The translations under genes and the position numbers were made by a program. From Methanolinea sp. (GTDB lineage Archaea; Halobacteriota; Methanomicrobia; Methanomicrobiales; Methanospirillaceae): DNA of 64,000 bases. Under the pieces are notes generated by a model that made no database searches, was not told the DNA's origin, and saw only the letters and a program-made list of their open reading frames with translations. The stretch's first letter is position 1; each line of letters begins with the position of its first letter. Below are positions 16,592 through 25,389 of the stretch, piece by piece. Location of the stretch: NCBI GenBank assembly GCA_030055515.1, contig JASFYI010000001.1:310001-374000 (forward strand), given 5' to 3'.

Positions 16592-17809
16592 ATGGAATTG
16601 AAACCGATTTCCATCCTCGCAGGGGCCATCATTTGCGCGCTCCTGGTCGCAGGCTGCACCACGCAGACCACGCAGGCACCTCCCGCGACGCGGGATACCG
16701 TAATCGTCACGTACACGAAGGGAACGGGCCCGATGCCCACGCTGCTCGGGACGGAGCAGATCGACGGGTACATCGCGTGGCAACCGTTCGTCGAGGTTGC
16801 CCCCCTCGCGAACATCGGCAGGGTGCTCGTCTACTCCGGCGACATGCCCCCCGAGGGGAGGTGGAAGAACCATCCCTGCTGCGTCTTCACCGCGACCTCG
16901 GATGCCATCGCGGGGAGCCCCGGACTCACGAACGCCCTGACGGCGGCCCTCGTGCTCTCGACGCAGTACATCGGCGAGCACCCCGACGAGGGTGCCGAGA
17001 TCGTGGCAGACTGGCTCGCGGGGAAGGGGAACTTCACGTACGGGAACATCTCCGTCTCTTCCGTGGAAGTCCTGAAGAGGGCGTTTCCCACCGTGAAGTT
17101 CGTCAACGAGCCCACCCCGTCGTGGAAGAAGTCGAACCTCGAATTCGTGTACGCCCAAAGGGAACTCGGCGTCCTCACGGGGGCACTCGCGAACTCGACC
17201 GACGAGGAGACACTCAGGATCCTGTTCGATTCGTCCCCCTACGATGCTGCCGCGGCGATGATCCGCGAGGGCCGGATCGCGACGCCTGCACCCGAAAAGG
17301 ACCCCGTCGGCATCGGGTACCTCATGTCGGACCACCACGCGGCACTCTTCGTCGCCATCAAGAAGTGGGAGTACTTCAACGAGACCTACGGGATCAGCAT
17401 CCGGCCGCGCGACACCACGGCGTCCCGGCCTGACGTTGCGGACCTCGTCGTGAATGGCCAGAAGGTCGCGGAGCTCCGCCTCATCCCTGGCGACGCGGGG
17501 CCGCAGCTCATGCAACTCATGTCCACGGGCAACATCAGGTACGCGCTCGTCGGGAACCCGCCCGCGATCGCGGCGGCGGACAAGGGGACGCCCGTGAAGA
17601 TCATCATGGCGCTCAACGGCGAGGGCTCGGGAATCGTCGTGAACGACGACTCGCCTGCACGCGACTGGGCTGGGTTCGTCACGTGGGCAAAGGAGAGGTC
17701 GGCTGCAGGAAAGCCGGTGAAGATCGCCGCGCCGGGGAAGGGATCCATACAGGATGTCCTGTTGCGGTACTCGCTCGATGCAAGCGGTTTATCTGTGAGG
17801 GAAGGATAA
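16592..17809 (+). CDS. ABC importer substrate-binding lipoprotein, apparently circularly permuted
   Basis: This 405-residue NMT1/SsuA-like binding protein acts at the outer face of the membrane. A lipoprotein signal ends in the lipobox LLVAGC (Cys22). The order of the mature protein is reversed from the family. Residues 36-230 match the usual second half (TKGTGPMPTLLGTEQIDGYI, then NHPCCVF, then YIGEHPDEGAEI). Residues 238-405 match the usual first half (VGIGYLMSDHHAALFVA, then LMSTGNIRYALVGNPP, then GKGSIQDVLLRYSLDASGL). The last residues, SVREG, would join directly onto DTVIVTYTKGTG in a standard protein. The ATG at 16592 is chosen for the signal peptide; an upstream in-frame start adds a non-signal leader. 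The ligand is unknown (taurine, sulfonate, nitrate-like or thiamine precursor). Confidence 0.85.
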   Translation: MELKPISILAGAIICALLVAGCTTQTTQAPPATRDTVIVTYTKGTGPMPTLLGTEQIDGYIAWQPFVEVAPLANIGRVLVYSGDMPPEGRWKNHPCCVFTATSDAIAGSPGLTNALTAALVLSTQYIGEHPDEGAEIVADWLAGKGNFTYGNISVSSVEVLKRAFPTVKFVNEPTPSWKKSNLEFVYAQRELGVLTGALANSTDEETLRILFDSSPYDAAAAMIREGRIATPAPEKDPVGIGYLMSDHHAALFVAIKKWEYFNETYGISIRPRDTTASRPDVADLVVNGQKVAELRLIPGDAGPQLMQLMSTGNIRYALVGNPPAIAAADKGTPVKIIMALNGEGSGIVVNDDSPARDWAGFVTWAKERSAAGKPVKIAAPGKGSIQDVLLRYSLDASGLSVREG

Positions 17810-17822
17810 ACTAGAAGGGATC

Positions 17823-18587
17823 ATGAGGTACCAGCGGGCCCTCCTCCCCCTCTTTCTCGTCGCGGCGTGGGAGGCTGCGGCCTTTCTCATCAACAATCCC
17901 TTCATCCTCCCCTCCCTCGCGACCGTCGTCCCCATCCTCGCGAATCCATTCTCGGCGAGCTACACCCTCGGGACGGGGAGCCTCGCGGAGAATGCCGCGG
18001 TCAGCATCCAGCGCGTCAGCCTCGGGTTCACCATCGCGATGCTGGTGGCGATTCCGCTCGGCGTGATGATGGGACGGTCGCAGGTCCTCAACGAGCTGTT
18101 CGATTCCCTGATAGAAATCCTCCGCCCCATCCCCCCCCTCGCGTGGGTGCCCCTCGCCCTCGCGTGGTTCAAGATAGGGCTCACCTCGATCGTCTTCATC
18201 ATCTTCATCGGCGCGTTCTTCCCCATCCTGCTCAACACGATCGACGGGGTGAAGTCGGTGAAGAAGACGTGGCTTGAGGTCGCAACGACCCTCGGGGCAA
18301 ACGAGAGGCAGATCCTCCTCAAGGTCGTATTCCCCGGCGCCGCGCCGATCATCTGGACAGGGCTCCGCGTGGGATTCGGGATCGCGTGGATGTGCGTCGT
18401 CGCCGCAGAGTGGCTCCCGGGGATCACGCGGGGGCTCGGGTACCTCATCCTCTACGCGTACAACTTCGGCCAGACGAACCTCATCATCGCGGGGATGGTG
18501 GTCATCGGGTTCATCGGCCTCTCGATCGACATAATCTTCAAGAAGGCAGAGAAGCGGTGGTTCTCGTGGCGGGGGCTCGAGCGATGA
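17823..18587 (+). CDS. ABC importer permease (SsuC/TauC family)
   Basis: This is the membrane subunit of a nitrate/sulfonate/taurine-type importer, 254 residues with about six helices. It has the EAA-type coupling segment WLEVATTLGANERQILLKVVFPGAAPII (about residues 150-178), where it docks onto the ATPase. It starts 13 bp after the binding-protein stop with a GAAGGG motif upstream and is followed by the ATPase gene 34 bp later. Confidence 0.93.
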   Translation: MRYQRALLPLFLVAAWEAAAFLINNPFILPSLATVVPILANPFSASYTLGTGSLAENAAVSIQRVSLGFTIAMLVAIPLGVMMGRSQVLNELFDSLIEILRPIPPLAWVPLALAWFKIGLTSIVFIIFIGAFFPILLNTIDGVKSVKKTWLEVATTLGANERQILLKVVFPGAAPIIWTGLRVGFGIAWMCVVAAEWLPGITRGLGYLILYAYNFGQTNLIIAGMVVIGFIGLSIDIIFKKAEKRWFSWRGLER

Positions 18588-18621
18588 ATGGATCTAGGCC
18601 CCGGAAGGGGGGTGGAAGGGA

Positions 18622-19386
18622 GTGACCCTCCTCCTCGAGGATGTCTCCAAGACTTTTCCCACGGGGGACGGTTCCGCGGTGGAAGCCCTCTCGGGAATCA
18701 CCCTCGAGGTGGGAGACAGCGAGTTCGTCTCGGTCCTCGGTCCATCCGGCTGCGGGAAGACGACGCTCCTGCGGATCGTCGCGGGGCTCGAGACCCCGAC
18801 GAAGGGGACGATACGGCTTGACGGCGAGAAGATAGAGGGCCCGAGTCCCCGCATGGCGATGATATTCCAGGAGTACTCGCTCTACCCGTGGAGGACTGTC
18901 ATCCGCAACATCGAGTTCGGGCTCGAGGTAAAGGGTATTTCGAAGGAGGAGAGGAGGAAGAAAGCGGCGGAGTACCTCGAGCTCGTGGGCCTCCGGGATT
19001 TTGCCGACCGTTACCCCTACGAGCTCTCGGGAGGGATGCGCCAGCGCGTCGCCGTCGCGCGGGCCCTCGCCATCGAGCCCCACATCCTGCTCATGGACGA
19101 GCCTTTCGGGGCCCTCGATGCCCAGACCCGGAACAAGCTCCAGCGCGAGCTCCTCGAGCTCTGGGAGAAGACCAAGAAGACGGTCCTCTTCGTGACGCAC
19201 AGCGTCGACGAGGCGGTCTTCCTCTCCGACAGGATCGTCATCCTCTCGCCGCGTCCGGGACGCGTGAGGGAGATCGTGCGGGTCGGCCTCCCGCGCCCGC
19301 GCGACAGGACGGGGATCGAATTCGCACGCATCAGGCGCTACGTCCTCGACCACATGGAGAACATGGCGGTCCCGGAGAAGGCGTAA
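18622..19386 (+). CDS. ABC importer ATP-binding subunit (SsuB/TauB family)
   Basis: This is the nucleotide-binding subunit that powers the importer, 254 residues. Walker A is GPSGCGKTT, the Q-loop is MIFQEYSLYPW, the signature is LSGGMRQR, Walker B is ILLMDEPFGALD, and the switch histidine is in FVTHSVDEA. The start is GTG at 18622, preceded by GGAAGGGA. EYSLYPWRTV is characteristic of the sulfonate/nitrate/taurine subfamily. It closes the three-gene importer operon. Confidence 0.95.
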   Translation: MTLLLEDVSKTFPTGDGSAVEALSGITLEVGDSEFVSVLGPSGCGKTTLLRIVAGLETPTKGTIRLDGEKIEGPSPRMAMIFQEYSLYPWRTVIRNIEFGLEVKGISKEERRKKAAEYLELVGLRDFADRYPYELSGGMRQRVAVARALAIEPHILLMDEPFGALDAQTRNKLQRELLELWEKTKKTVLFVTHSVDEAVFLSDRIVILSPRPGRVREIVRVGLPRPRDRTGIEFARIRRYVLDHMENMAVPEKA

Positions 19387-19412
19387 GCAAGGTTTAATAG
19401 TGACCGTCCCCA

Positions 19413-19422
19413 TTTTATAAAG
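19413..19422 (+). promoter_or_regulatory. Promoter of rpl10e
   Basis: TTTTATAAAG is centred about 34 nt upstream of the L10e start codon, implying a short leader of roughly ten nucleotides. It follows the importer operon by 26 bp, so L10e has its own promoter. Confidence 0.55.
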
Positions 19423-19451
19423 CACAGACAGGACCGAGGAGACAGGTCGCA

Positions 19452-20024
19452 ATGGTCAGAAAGCCAGGCAAGATGTACAGGAACCTCGCGAAGATGGCGT
19501 ACACGAGGAAGGAGTACATGGGGGGTATCCCGGGGAGCAAGGTCGTCCAGTTCGACATGGGGAACCTGACGGAGCCGTTCCCGGTGGAGATCTCGCTCGT
19601 GGCCGAGGAAGCGTGCCAGATCCGGCACATCGCGCTCGAGGCGGCTCGCACGAGCATCAACAGGAGGCTGATGAAGGACATCGGGAGGACGAACTACAGG
19701 CTCAAGCTCCGCGTCTATCCCCACCACGTCCTGCGCGAGAACAAGCAGGCGACGGGGGCGGGTGCCGACCGCGTCTCCGAGGGAATGCGCCTCTCTTTCG
19801 GAAAGCCGGTGGGCACGGCAGCGAGGGTGAAGGAAGGGCAGGAGGTATTCACGGCCTACACGACGCCGCAGTTCGTGGAGAAGGCAAAGCTCGCGCTCCG
19901 GTCCGGGAGCCACAAGCTCCCGACACCCACGCGCATCGTCATCAGGGAGCACCCGGTCCCGGGCGTTCCCCAGGCAGGCGAGGTCTCCCCGGCAGGCCAA
20001 GTAGCCCCGGGAGGCCAGGAATAA
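19452..20024 (+). CDS. rpl10e: 50S ribosomal protein L10e (uL16)
   Basis: This large-subunit protein sits near the peptidyl-transferase centre and 5S rRNA. It begins [20 protein letters not shown] and has the family block [20 protein letters not shown] and the loop [12 protein letters not shown]. At 190 residues it is some 15-20 longer than usual, because of a low-complexity C-terminal tail ([18 protein letters not shown]) with quasi-repeated PxAGxV units. The gene stands alone after the ABC importer. Confidence 0.95.
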   Translation: MVRKPGKMYRNLAKMAYTRKEYMGGIPGSKVVQFDMGNLTEPFPVEISLVAEEACQIRHIALEAARTSINRRLMKDIGRTNYRLKLRVYPHHVLRENKQATGAGADRVSEGMRLSFGKPVGTAARVKEGQEVFTAYTTPQFVEKAKLALRSGSHKLPTPTRIVIREHPVPGVPQAGEVSPAGQVAPGGQE

Positions 20025-20095
20025 TCCCTTTATCCCCATATCCCTTTATCCCCCAATCCCCCCATACCTCTGTCCCGGACTCCCCTTTTTCCCGG
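20025..20095 (+). other. Pyrimidine-rich tract after rpl10e
   Basis: Immediately after the L10e stop the plus strand is almost pure C/T/A, with repeated units of the type ATCCC and TTTATCCCC, ending in a CTTTTT run near 20086-20091. It may serve as a transcript end for rpl10e. No gene is seen in 20025-20220 beyond this tract and the promoter of the next operon; a TATA-like GTATATT lies near 20183. Confidence 0.35.
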
Positions 20096-20220
20096 CCCAT
20101 GAACCGGTGCGGATTCGCATTTTCCCCGAGGATGCCGGGGGACGTCGCGGAGGGGACCGCGCGCCCGGAAAACCACAATCACAATGTATATTCCCTTTTG
20201 TCGGTACATTTTAAGCGAAT

Positions 20221-21057
20221 ATGATTTCACCCCCGGATCCTGCCCTCTGCGAGGCCATCACCCGTGCGACCGCGAGGGCTCTCGAACAGGCGGAAATCAC
20301 CCTCCCCCCCGACGTCGTCCGGGCACTCGAGGCCGCGAGGGACCGCGAGACGAGCGGTATCGCCCGGGGGGAGATCGAGAACATCCTCGCCAACATCAGG
20401 CTGGCAGAGTCCCTCCGCGTCCCGATCTGCCAGGATACCGGCATCCCGGTAGTCTACCTCACCCTCCCCCCGTCCGTTCCGCTCTCCCAACATATCCTCG
20501 ATGCCGTTGCCGAGGGCGTGCGGCGTGCGACGCGCGAGGTCCCCCTCCGTCCGAACGTCGTCGACCCGCTCACGCGTGAAAATACGGGTGACAATACCGG
20601 CCCGGGGATGCCCGTCGTCCACGCGAGGCCGGGGGAGAAGCTCTCCGTGACGGTCCTCCCGAAAGGGGCGGGATCGGAGAACATGTCCCGCGTCGCGATG
20701 ATGCTCCCCACGGAGGTGGAGAACATCCCCCGGTTCGTTGCAGAGACGGTCCTCATCGCGGGGGGGAAACCCTGCCCGCCGGTCATCCTGGGGGTCGGCA
20801 TCGGGGGGACGTTCGACTGGGCGGCAGCCGCGGCAAAGGAGGCACTCCTCGAGCCCATCGACGCGATGAGCCCGTACGAGCGGGAACTCCTCGACGCCGT
20901 CAACGACCTCTGCATCGGGCCCATGGGGCTCGGGGGGAAGACGACCGCGCTCGCGGTCAAGGTGAAGACGGCGGGCTGCCACACGGCCTCCCTGCCCGTC
21001 GCCGTGAATGTCCAGTGCTGGGCGTGCCGGCGCGCGACCGTGGAGGTGGAGTGGTGA
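20221..21057 (+). CDS. Fumarate hydratase, alpha subunit (class I, [4Fe-4S])
   Basis: This is the alpha half of a two-subunit class I fumarase, interconverting malate and fumarate (tartrate dehydratase subunits are close relatives). The 278-residue protein has the cluster cysteine motif CQDTG at 70-74, the TGDNTGPGMPV segment, PKGAGSENMS and a late cysteine region (CIGPMGLGGKTTAL, KTAGCHTASLPV). It is first in an eight-gene operon; the stop overlaps the beta-subunit start by 4 bp. Confidence 0.94.
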   Translation: MISPPDPALCEAITRATARALEQAEITLPPDVVRALEAARDRETSGIARGEIENILANIRLAESLRVPICQDTGIPVVYLTLPPSVPLSQHILDAVAEGVRRATREVPLRPNVVDPLTRENTGDNTGPGMPVVHARPGEKLSVTVLPKGAGSENMSRVAMMLPTEVENIPRFVAETVLIAGGKPCPPVILGVGIGGTFDWAAAAAKEALLEPIDAMSPYERELLDAVNDLCIGPMGLGGKTTALAVKVKTAGCHTASLPVAVNVQCWACRRATVEVEW

Positions 21058-21620
21058 GCGTCATCCACCTCTGCACCCCCCTCTCCCACGAGATCCTGAT
21101 GCTGCGCGCGGGCGACCACGTGACACTCTCCGGGACGGTCTACACCGCCCGCGACGAGGCCCACGTCAGGATGCGGGACGAGGGTATCCCCTTCGACCCG
21201 CACGGTGCCGCGATCTACCACTGCGGCCCCGTGGTCCACGGGGGGAAGATCATCGCGGCGGGTCCCACGACCTCGGCACGGATGAACTCCCTCTCCGGTT
21301 TCCTCCTCGATCGCGGTGTCCGCGCACTGGTCGGCAAGGGTGGGATGGGCAGGCAGGTCGCAGAGCAGATGCGGGGGCGGGCCGTGTACCTCGCGTTCAC
21401 GGGAGGGTGCGCTGCGCTCGCCGCGTCGAGGATGACGCTGCGGCGGGTCTACTTCGAGGATCTCGGGATGGCAGAGGCGGTGTACGAGATCGACCTCGAC
21501 CACCTCCCGCTCGTCGTCGGGATAGACGCGGCGGGAAACGACCTCTTCGAGGGCGTGAACAGGAACGCGCTGGCGAGGTTCAAGAAGAGGTTCTCCACGC
21601 CGCGGGAGGTTGCCCCGTGA
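21054..21620 (+). CDS. Fumarate hydratase, beta subunit
   Basis: This is the beta half of class I fumarase, 188 residues from GTG at 21054. It has HLCTPLSHEILMLRAGDHV near the start, CGPVVHGGKIIAAGPTTSARM, and VGKGGMGRQ, all typical of the C-terminal domain of single-chain FumA. The start is set by the GTGA overlap with the alpha subunit and the family N-terminus; a longer frame from 21015 adds non-family residues. It overlaps the following ferredoxin gene by 4 bp. Confidence 0.93.
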   Translation: MSVIHLCTPLSHEILMLRAGDHVTLSGTVYTARDEAHVRMRDEGIPFDPHGAAIYHCGPVVHGGKIIAAGPTTSARMNSLSGFLLDRGVRALVGKGGMGRQVAEQMRGRAVYLAFTGGCAALAASRMTLRRVYFEDLGMAEAVYEIDLDHLPLVVGIDAAGNDLFEGVNRNALARFKKRFSTPREVAP

Positions 21621-21889
21621 AGCTCCACGTCGACGAGAAGCGGTGCAAGGGGTGCAATCTCTGCACGCTGGTGTGCCCCTACAGGATATTCAGGCCCGGG
21701 AAGAGACCCAACCAGAAGGGGGTATTCGTCCCCGAGCTCGACCGCCCCGAGCGGTGCCCGAACACGAGGCTGCAAGCCCTGTACGGCAGGACGCTGTGCG
21801 GGATGTGCCAGATGATCTGCCCTGACCAGGCAATCTCGTGGGAAGAGGAGAAGAAGGGGGAGAAGAGGAAGGTGGCGATAGAGTTTTGA
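21617..21889 (+). CDS. korD: 2-oxoglutarate:ferredoxin oxidoreductase, ferredoxin (delta) subunit
   Basis: This small 90-residue 4Fe-4S protein starts at GTG 21617 (VKLHVDEKRCKGCNLCTLVC). Two cysteine clusters are visible: CKGCNLCTLVCP near the start and CGMCQMICP near residue 70, fitting two [4Fe-4S] centres. The position directly before korA identifies it as the electron-transfer subunit of 2-oxoglutarate oxidoreductase rather than a free ferredoxin. Both ends overlap neighbours by 4 bp. Confidence 0.92.
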   Translation: MKLHVDEKRCKGCNLCTLVCPYRIFRPGKRPNQKGVFVPELDRPERCPNTRLQALYGRTLCGMCQMICPDQAISWEEEKKGEKRKVAIEF

Positions 21890-22986
21890 CCCGGATAGAG
21901 TTCATGCAGGGCAACGTGGCGAGCGCGGAGGGGGCACTCGCCGCGGGCTGCACGTTCTTCGCGGGATACCCGATCACGCCGTCGACGGAAGTCGCGGAGC
22001 ACATGGCCGCGAAGCTCCCGAAGAGGGGTGGCGTCTTCATCCAGATGGAGGACGAGATCGCGAGCATTGCCGCCGTCATCGGGGCATCGTGGACCGGCGC
22101 ACGCGCGATGACCGCGACGAGCGGCCCCGGGTTCTCCCTCATGATGGAGAACATCGGGTATGCCGTCATGACCGAGACCCCCTGCGTCATCGTGAATATC
22201 CAGAGGGGCGGGCCCTCGACGGGCCAGCCCACGATGTCGGCCCAGGCGGACATGCTCCAGTGCCGCTTCGGCTCGCACGGGGATTACAGCATCATCGCGC
22301 TCGCTCCCGCGAGTGTCCAGGAGATGTACGAGCTCACAGCCGAGGCCTTCAACCTCGCCGACAGGTTCAGGGTACCCGTTTTCGTCATGGCAGACGAGAT
22401 CGTCGGGCACATGCGCGAGAGAATCGAGATCCCGGAATCGGTCCCCGTGGTGGGGAGGAGGCCGCTCGAGCCGGGGATGCTCCCCTTTCGCCCCGGCGAA
22501 GACCTCGTCCCAGGGTTCCCGCGTTTCGGAAGCGGGTTTGGCGTCCACGTGACGGGACTCACCCACGACGAGAGGGGGTACCCGTGCGCGACGAGCCCGA
22601 AGGTCCACGAGGACCTCGTGAAGAGGCTGGTCGAGAAGGTCGAGTCGAAGAGGCACGAGATCGCGGACTACAGGGTCACAAACCCCGACGCGGAGATCGT
22701 CTTCGTCACCTACGGTTCGCCGGCACGGAGCGTGGAGCAGGCCATCCACGACAACCCGGGACTGGACATCGGGCACTTACGGTTCCGCGTCGTCTGGCCA
22801 TTCCCTGAAAAAGCCCTCGGCGAATTCCGCAACGCGAGGGCTTTCATCGTGCCCGAGCAGAACCTCGGCCAGATGGCGCGCGAGATCGAGAGGCACACGC
22901 GCGTCCCGGTCATCAGGCTGCCCCGCTTCGGGGGGGCTCTCCACACCCCCGAGGAACTCGTCGCCGCGGTGGAGGGGGTCAGGTGA
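21886..22986 (+). CDS. korA: 2-oxoglutarate:ferredoxin oxidoreductase, alpha subunit
   Basis: KorA and its partners interconvert succinyl-CoA plus CO2 and 2-oxoglutarate with ferredoxin. The protein (366 residues) carries the subunit hallmark GNVASAEGALAAGCTFFAGYPITPSTEVAE and the later GPSTGQPT motif. The start is a TTG at 21886, chosen because it gives the family N-terminus TRIEFMQGN and shares TTGA with the korD stop; ATG 21904 is the fallback. It is followed by korB with a 4-bp overlap. Confidence 0.94.
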   Translation: MTRIEFMQGNVASAEGALAAGCTFFAGYPITPSTEVAEHMAAKLPKRGGVFIQMEDEIASIAAVIGASWTGARAMTATSGPGFSLMMENIGYAVMTETPCVIVNIQRGGPSTGQPTMSAQADMLQCRFGSHGDYSIIALAPASVQEMYELTAEAFNLADRFRVPVFVMADEIVGHMRERIEIPESVPVVGRRPLEPGMLPFRPGEDLVPGFPRFGSGFGVHVTGLTHDERGYPCATSPKVHEDLVKRLVEKVESKRHEIADYRVTNPDAEIVFVTYGSPARSVEQAIHDNPGLDIGHLRFRVVWPFPEKALGEFRNARAFIVPEQNLGQMAREIERHTRVPVIRLPRFGGALHTPEELVAAVEGVR

Positions 22987-23771
22987 CGTTCTCGGACTGG
23001 CTCAGGGTCGATCGCCTCCCCCACATCTACTGCGCGGGATGCGGCAACGGGACGGTGATCAATTGCACCCTCTCCGCGGTCGACCAGATGGGGTGGAAGA
23101 AGGAGGAGACGGTCTTTGTCTCGGGGATTGGGTGCTCATCCCGTGCACCCGGCTACATCGTCACGGACTCCCTCCACACCACGCACGGCCGGGCACTCGC
23201 CTTCGCGACCGGCATAAAACTCGCGAATCCCTCCCTCAACGTCGTTGTTTTCACCGGGGACGGGGATCTCGCGGCGATCGGGGGAAACCACTTCATCCAC
23301 GCCTGCCGGAGGAACATCGACATCACGGTCGTCTGCATGAACAACATGATCTACGGGATGACCGGCGGGCAGGGGAGCCCGACGACGCCGCGGATGGCTC
23401 TCTCGACGACCACGCCGTACGGCTCCGTCGAACCCGCGTTCGACCTCTGCGAGCTCGCGATCGCGGCTGGCGCAAATTACGTCTCCCGGTGGACCTCGTA
23501 CCACGTCAAGGAGCTGACGCGGGCCATCCTCGCGGGACTCCGGACCCCCGGCCTCTCGTTCATCGAGGCACTGGTCCAGTGCCCGACGAACTACGGCCGG
23601 CGGAACCGCTACAGGCAGGCCATCGACCAGATAGAGTATTTCAAGGAGCACGGGATGCTCGTCGAGAAGGCGAGGAGGCTGCGCGAGGAGGGGAAGGAGA
23701 TCCCGCCGGACACCATCATCCTGGGCGAGCTCGCGAGGAGGAACAGACCCGCGATGGGGGTGAAGGCGTGA
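22983..23771 (+). CDS. korB: 2-oxoglutarate:ferredoxin oxidoreductase, beta subunit (TPP-binding)
   Basis: This is the thiamine-diphosphate subunit, 262 residues from GTG 22983. It has CAGCGNGTVIN (pyrophosphate side and cluster cysteines), GIGCSSRAPGY, and the TPP-binding GDGDLAAIGGNHFIHACRRN followed by NNMIYGMTGGQ. The similar pyruvate oxidoreductase subunit is distinguished by the korD-A-B-C order and the sucCD neighbours. Coupled at both ends by 4-bp overlaps. Confidence 0.95.
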   Translation: MTFSDWLRVDRLPHIYCAGCGNGTVINCTLSAVDQMGWKKEETVFVSGIGCSSRAPGYIVTDSLHTTHGRALAFATGIKLANPSLNVVVFTGDGDLAAIGGNHFIHACRRNIDITVVCMNNMIYGMTGGQGSPTTPRMALSTTTPYGSVEPAFDLCELAIAAGANYVSRWTSYHVKELTRAILAGLRTPGLSFIEALVQCPTNYGRRNRYRQAIDQIEYFKEHGMLVEKARRLREEGKEIPPDTIILGELARRNRPAMGVKA

Positions 23772-24307
23772 GGCACGAGGTGCGGTTCTCTGGGTTCGGA
23801 GGCCAGGGGATCATCCTGTCCGCGGTGATCCTCGGGAGGGCCGCGGTGATGTACGACGGGAACTACGCGGTCCAGACACAGGTCTACGGGCCCGAGGCGC
23901 GCGGGGGCGCCTCGATGAGCTCGGTGATCATCGACGAATCCCCTATCCTCTACCCCAAGGTGAGGGACCCGGACATCCTCGTGATCATGTCGCAGGAAGG
24001 TTTCGAGAAGTACGGGGTGCAGGTGAAGGAGAGTGCCCTGATGATCCTCGATTCGACCCTCGTGCGGTCGCGCCCGAGGTGCCGTTACATCGAGGTCCCC
24101 GCCACTGCCGAGGCCAAGAATACCCTCGGGAGGGAGATCGTCGCGAACATCATCATGCTCGGCGCGCTCGTCAGGGCGACGGGAATCGTGAGGGAGGAAT
24201 CCCTCGAGAAGGCAATCCTCGACAGCGTCCCGAAAGGAACGGAAACGCTCAACATGAAGGCGATGAAGAGAGGCATGGAACTTGTAGGAGCAGGGGGAAC
24301 AAAATGA
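23768..24307 (+). CDS. korC: 2-oxoglutarate:ferredoxin oxidoreductase, gamma subunit
   Basis: This is the 179-residue gamma subunit. It begins (GTG 23768) RHEVRFSGFGGQGIILSAVI, the family N-terminus, and has YGPEARGGASMSSVI. It completes the four-subunit enzyme. The GTGA overlap with korB fixes the start even though the reading frame is open far upstream, and the stop shares ATGA with sucC. Confidence 0.94.
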   Translation: MRHEVRFSGFGGQGIILSAVILGRAAVMYDGNYAVQTQVYGPEARGGASMSSVIIDESPILYPKVRDPDILVIMSQEGFEKYGVQVKESALMILDSTLVRSRPRCRYIEVPATAEAKNTLGREIVANIIMLGALVRATGIVREESLEKAILDSVPKGTETLNMKAMKRGMELVGAGGTK

Positions 24308-25389
24308 AACTCCTCGAGCACGAGGCAAGGAAGTTACTCGCAGAAGAGGGCATACGGGTCCCCGACGGGGAAGTCATCAGGTCGCCCGACGAGGTCCCCG
24401 CCGCGATGGAGAGGCTCGGGGACCGGGTCGTCCTGAAGGCACTCGTGGAGGTCGGCGGCCGAGGGAAGAAGGGGGGGATCCTCGTCGCCGACAGGTCGAA
24501 CGCGGTCGAACTCGCGGCCCGGCTCTTCGGGAAGGAAATAGGGGGGATTCCCGTCAGGGAGATCCTCGCGGTCCGCTATCTCGACATCGAGAGGGAATAC
24601 TACCTCTCGATCTCGATCGACAGGTCGAGGAAGTGCCCGGTCATCCTCTTCTCTGGCGAGGGCGGTGTCGACATCGAGACCCTCGCGAGGGAGAAGCCCG
24701 AGGCGCTCCGGAGGGCGGCCCTCCCGGCCCTCATGGACCGCGTCCCCCCGTTCATGGTCCGCGATCTCCTCTCCGGGGCACCGCCGGAGATCGGGGAGGT
24801 CATGAACCGGCTCTACACCGTGTTCCGCAAGAAGGACGCGGTCCTCGCGGAGATCAACCCGCTCGTCTCCACCCCGGACGGGATATACGCTGCCGACGCG
24901 AAGATCGTGGTCGACGACAACGCCCTCCGGAGGCAGGGGATCACCCAGAACAGGGACCTCACGGAGAGGGAGAGGGAGGCAGAGAAGCACGGGTTCTCGT
25001 ACGTCGAGCTCGAGGGGAACATCGGGGTCATAGGGAACGGTGCGGGCCTCACGATGGCAACCCTCGACCTCATCCGCTACTACGGCGGGAGCGCCGCGAA
25101 CTTCCTCGACGTCGGGGGTGGTGCCGACCAGGAGAGGGTGATGCATGCCGTCAGGCTGGTCGCAGGTGACCCCTCGGTGAAGGTGATCGTCGTGAACCTC
25201 CTCGGCGGGATCACGCGGTGCGACGACGTCGCGAGGGGGATCATCGCAGCAGGAGTCGCGCAACCCGTCATCGTCCGGCTCGCGGGGACCAACGAGAGGG
25301 AAGGCAGGGAGATCCTCGGCGCGTCCGGTTACCGGATGCTCGACAGCATGGAAGAGGCCGTGAAGGCCGCGGTGGAGGCGGCACGATGA
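24304..25389 (+). CDS. sucC: Succinyl-CoA synthetase, beta subunit
   Basis: The beta subunit binds nucleotide and succinate. The 361-residue protein begins MKLLEHEARKLLAEEGIRVP and has an ATP-grasp domain (VLKALVEVGGRGKKGG) and the C-terminal ligase domain with GNIGVIGNGAGLTMATLDL and LDVGGGADQERV. It starts at ATG 24304, sharing ATGA with korC, and shares ATGA with sucD at its end. Confidence 0.95.
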   Translation: MKLLEHEARKLLAEEGIRVPDGEVIRSPDEVPAAMERLGDRVVLKALVEVGGRGKKGGILVADRSNAVELAARLFGKEIGGIPVREILAVRYLDIEREYYLSISIDRSRKCPVILFSGEGGVDIETLAREKPEALRRAALPALMDRVPPFMVRDLLSGAPPEIGEVMNRLYTVFRKKDAVLAEINPLVSTPDGIYAADAKIVVDDNALRRQGITQNRDLTEREREAEKHGFSYVELEGNIGVIGNGAGLTMATLDLIRYYGGSAANFLDVGGGADQERVMHAVRLVAGDPSVKVIVVNLLGGITRCDDVARGIIAAGVAQPVIVRLAGTNEREGREILGASGYRMLDSMEEAVKAAVEAAR

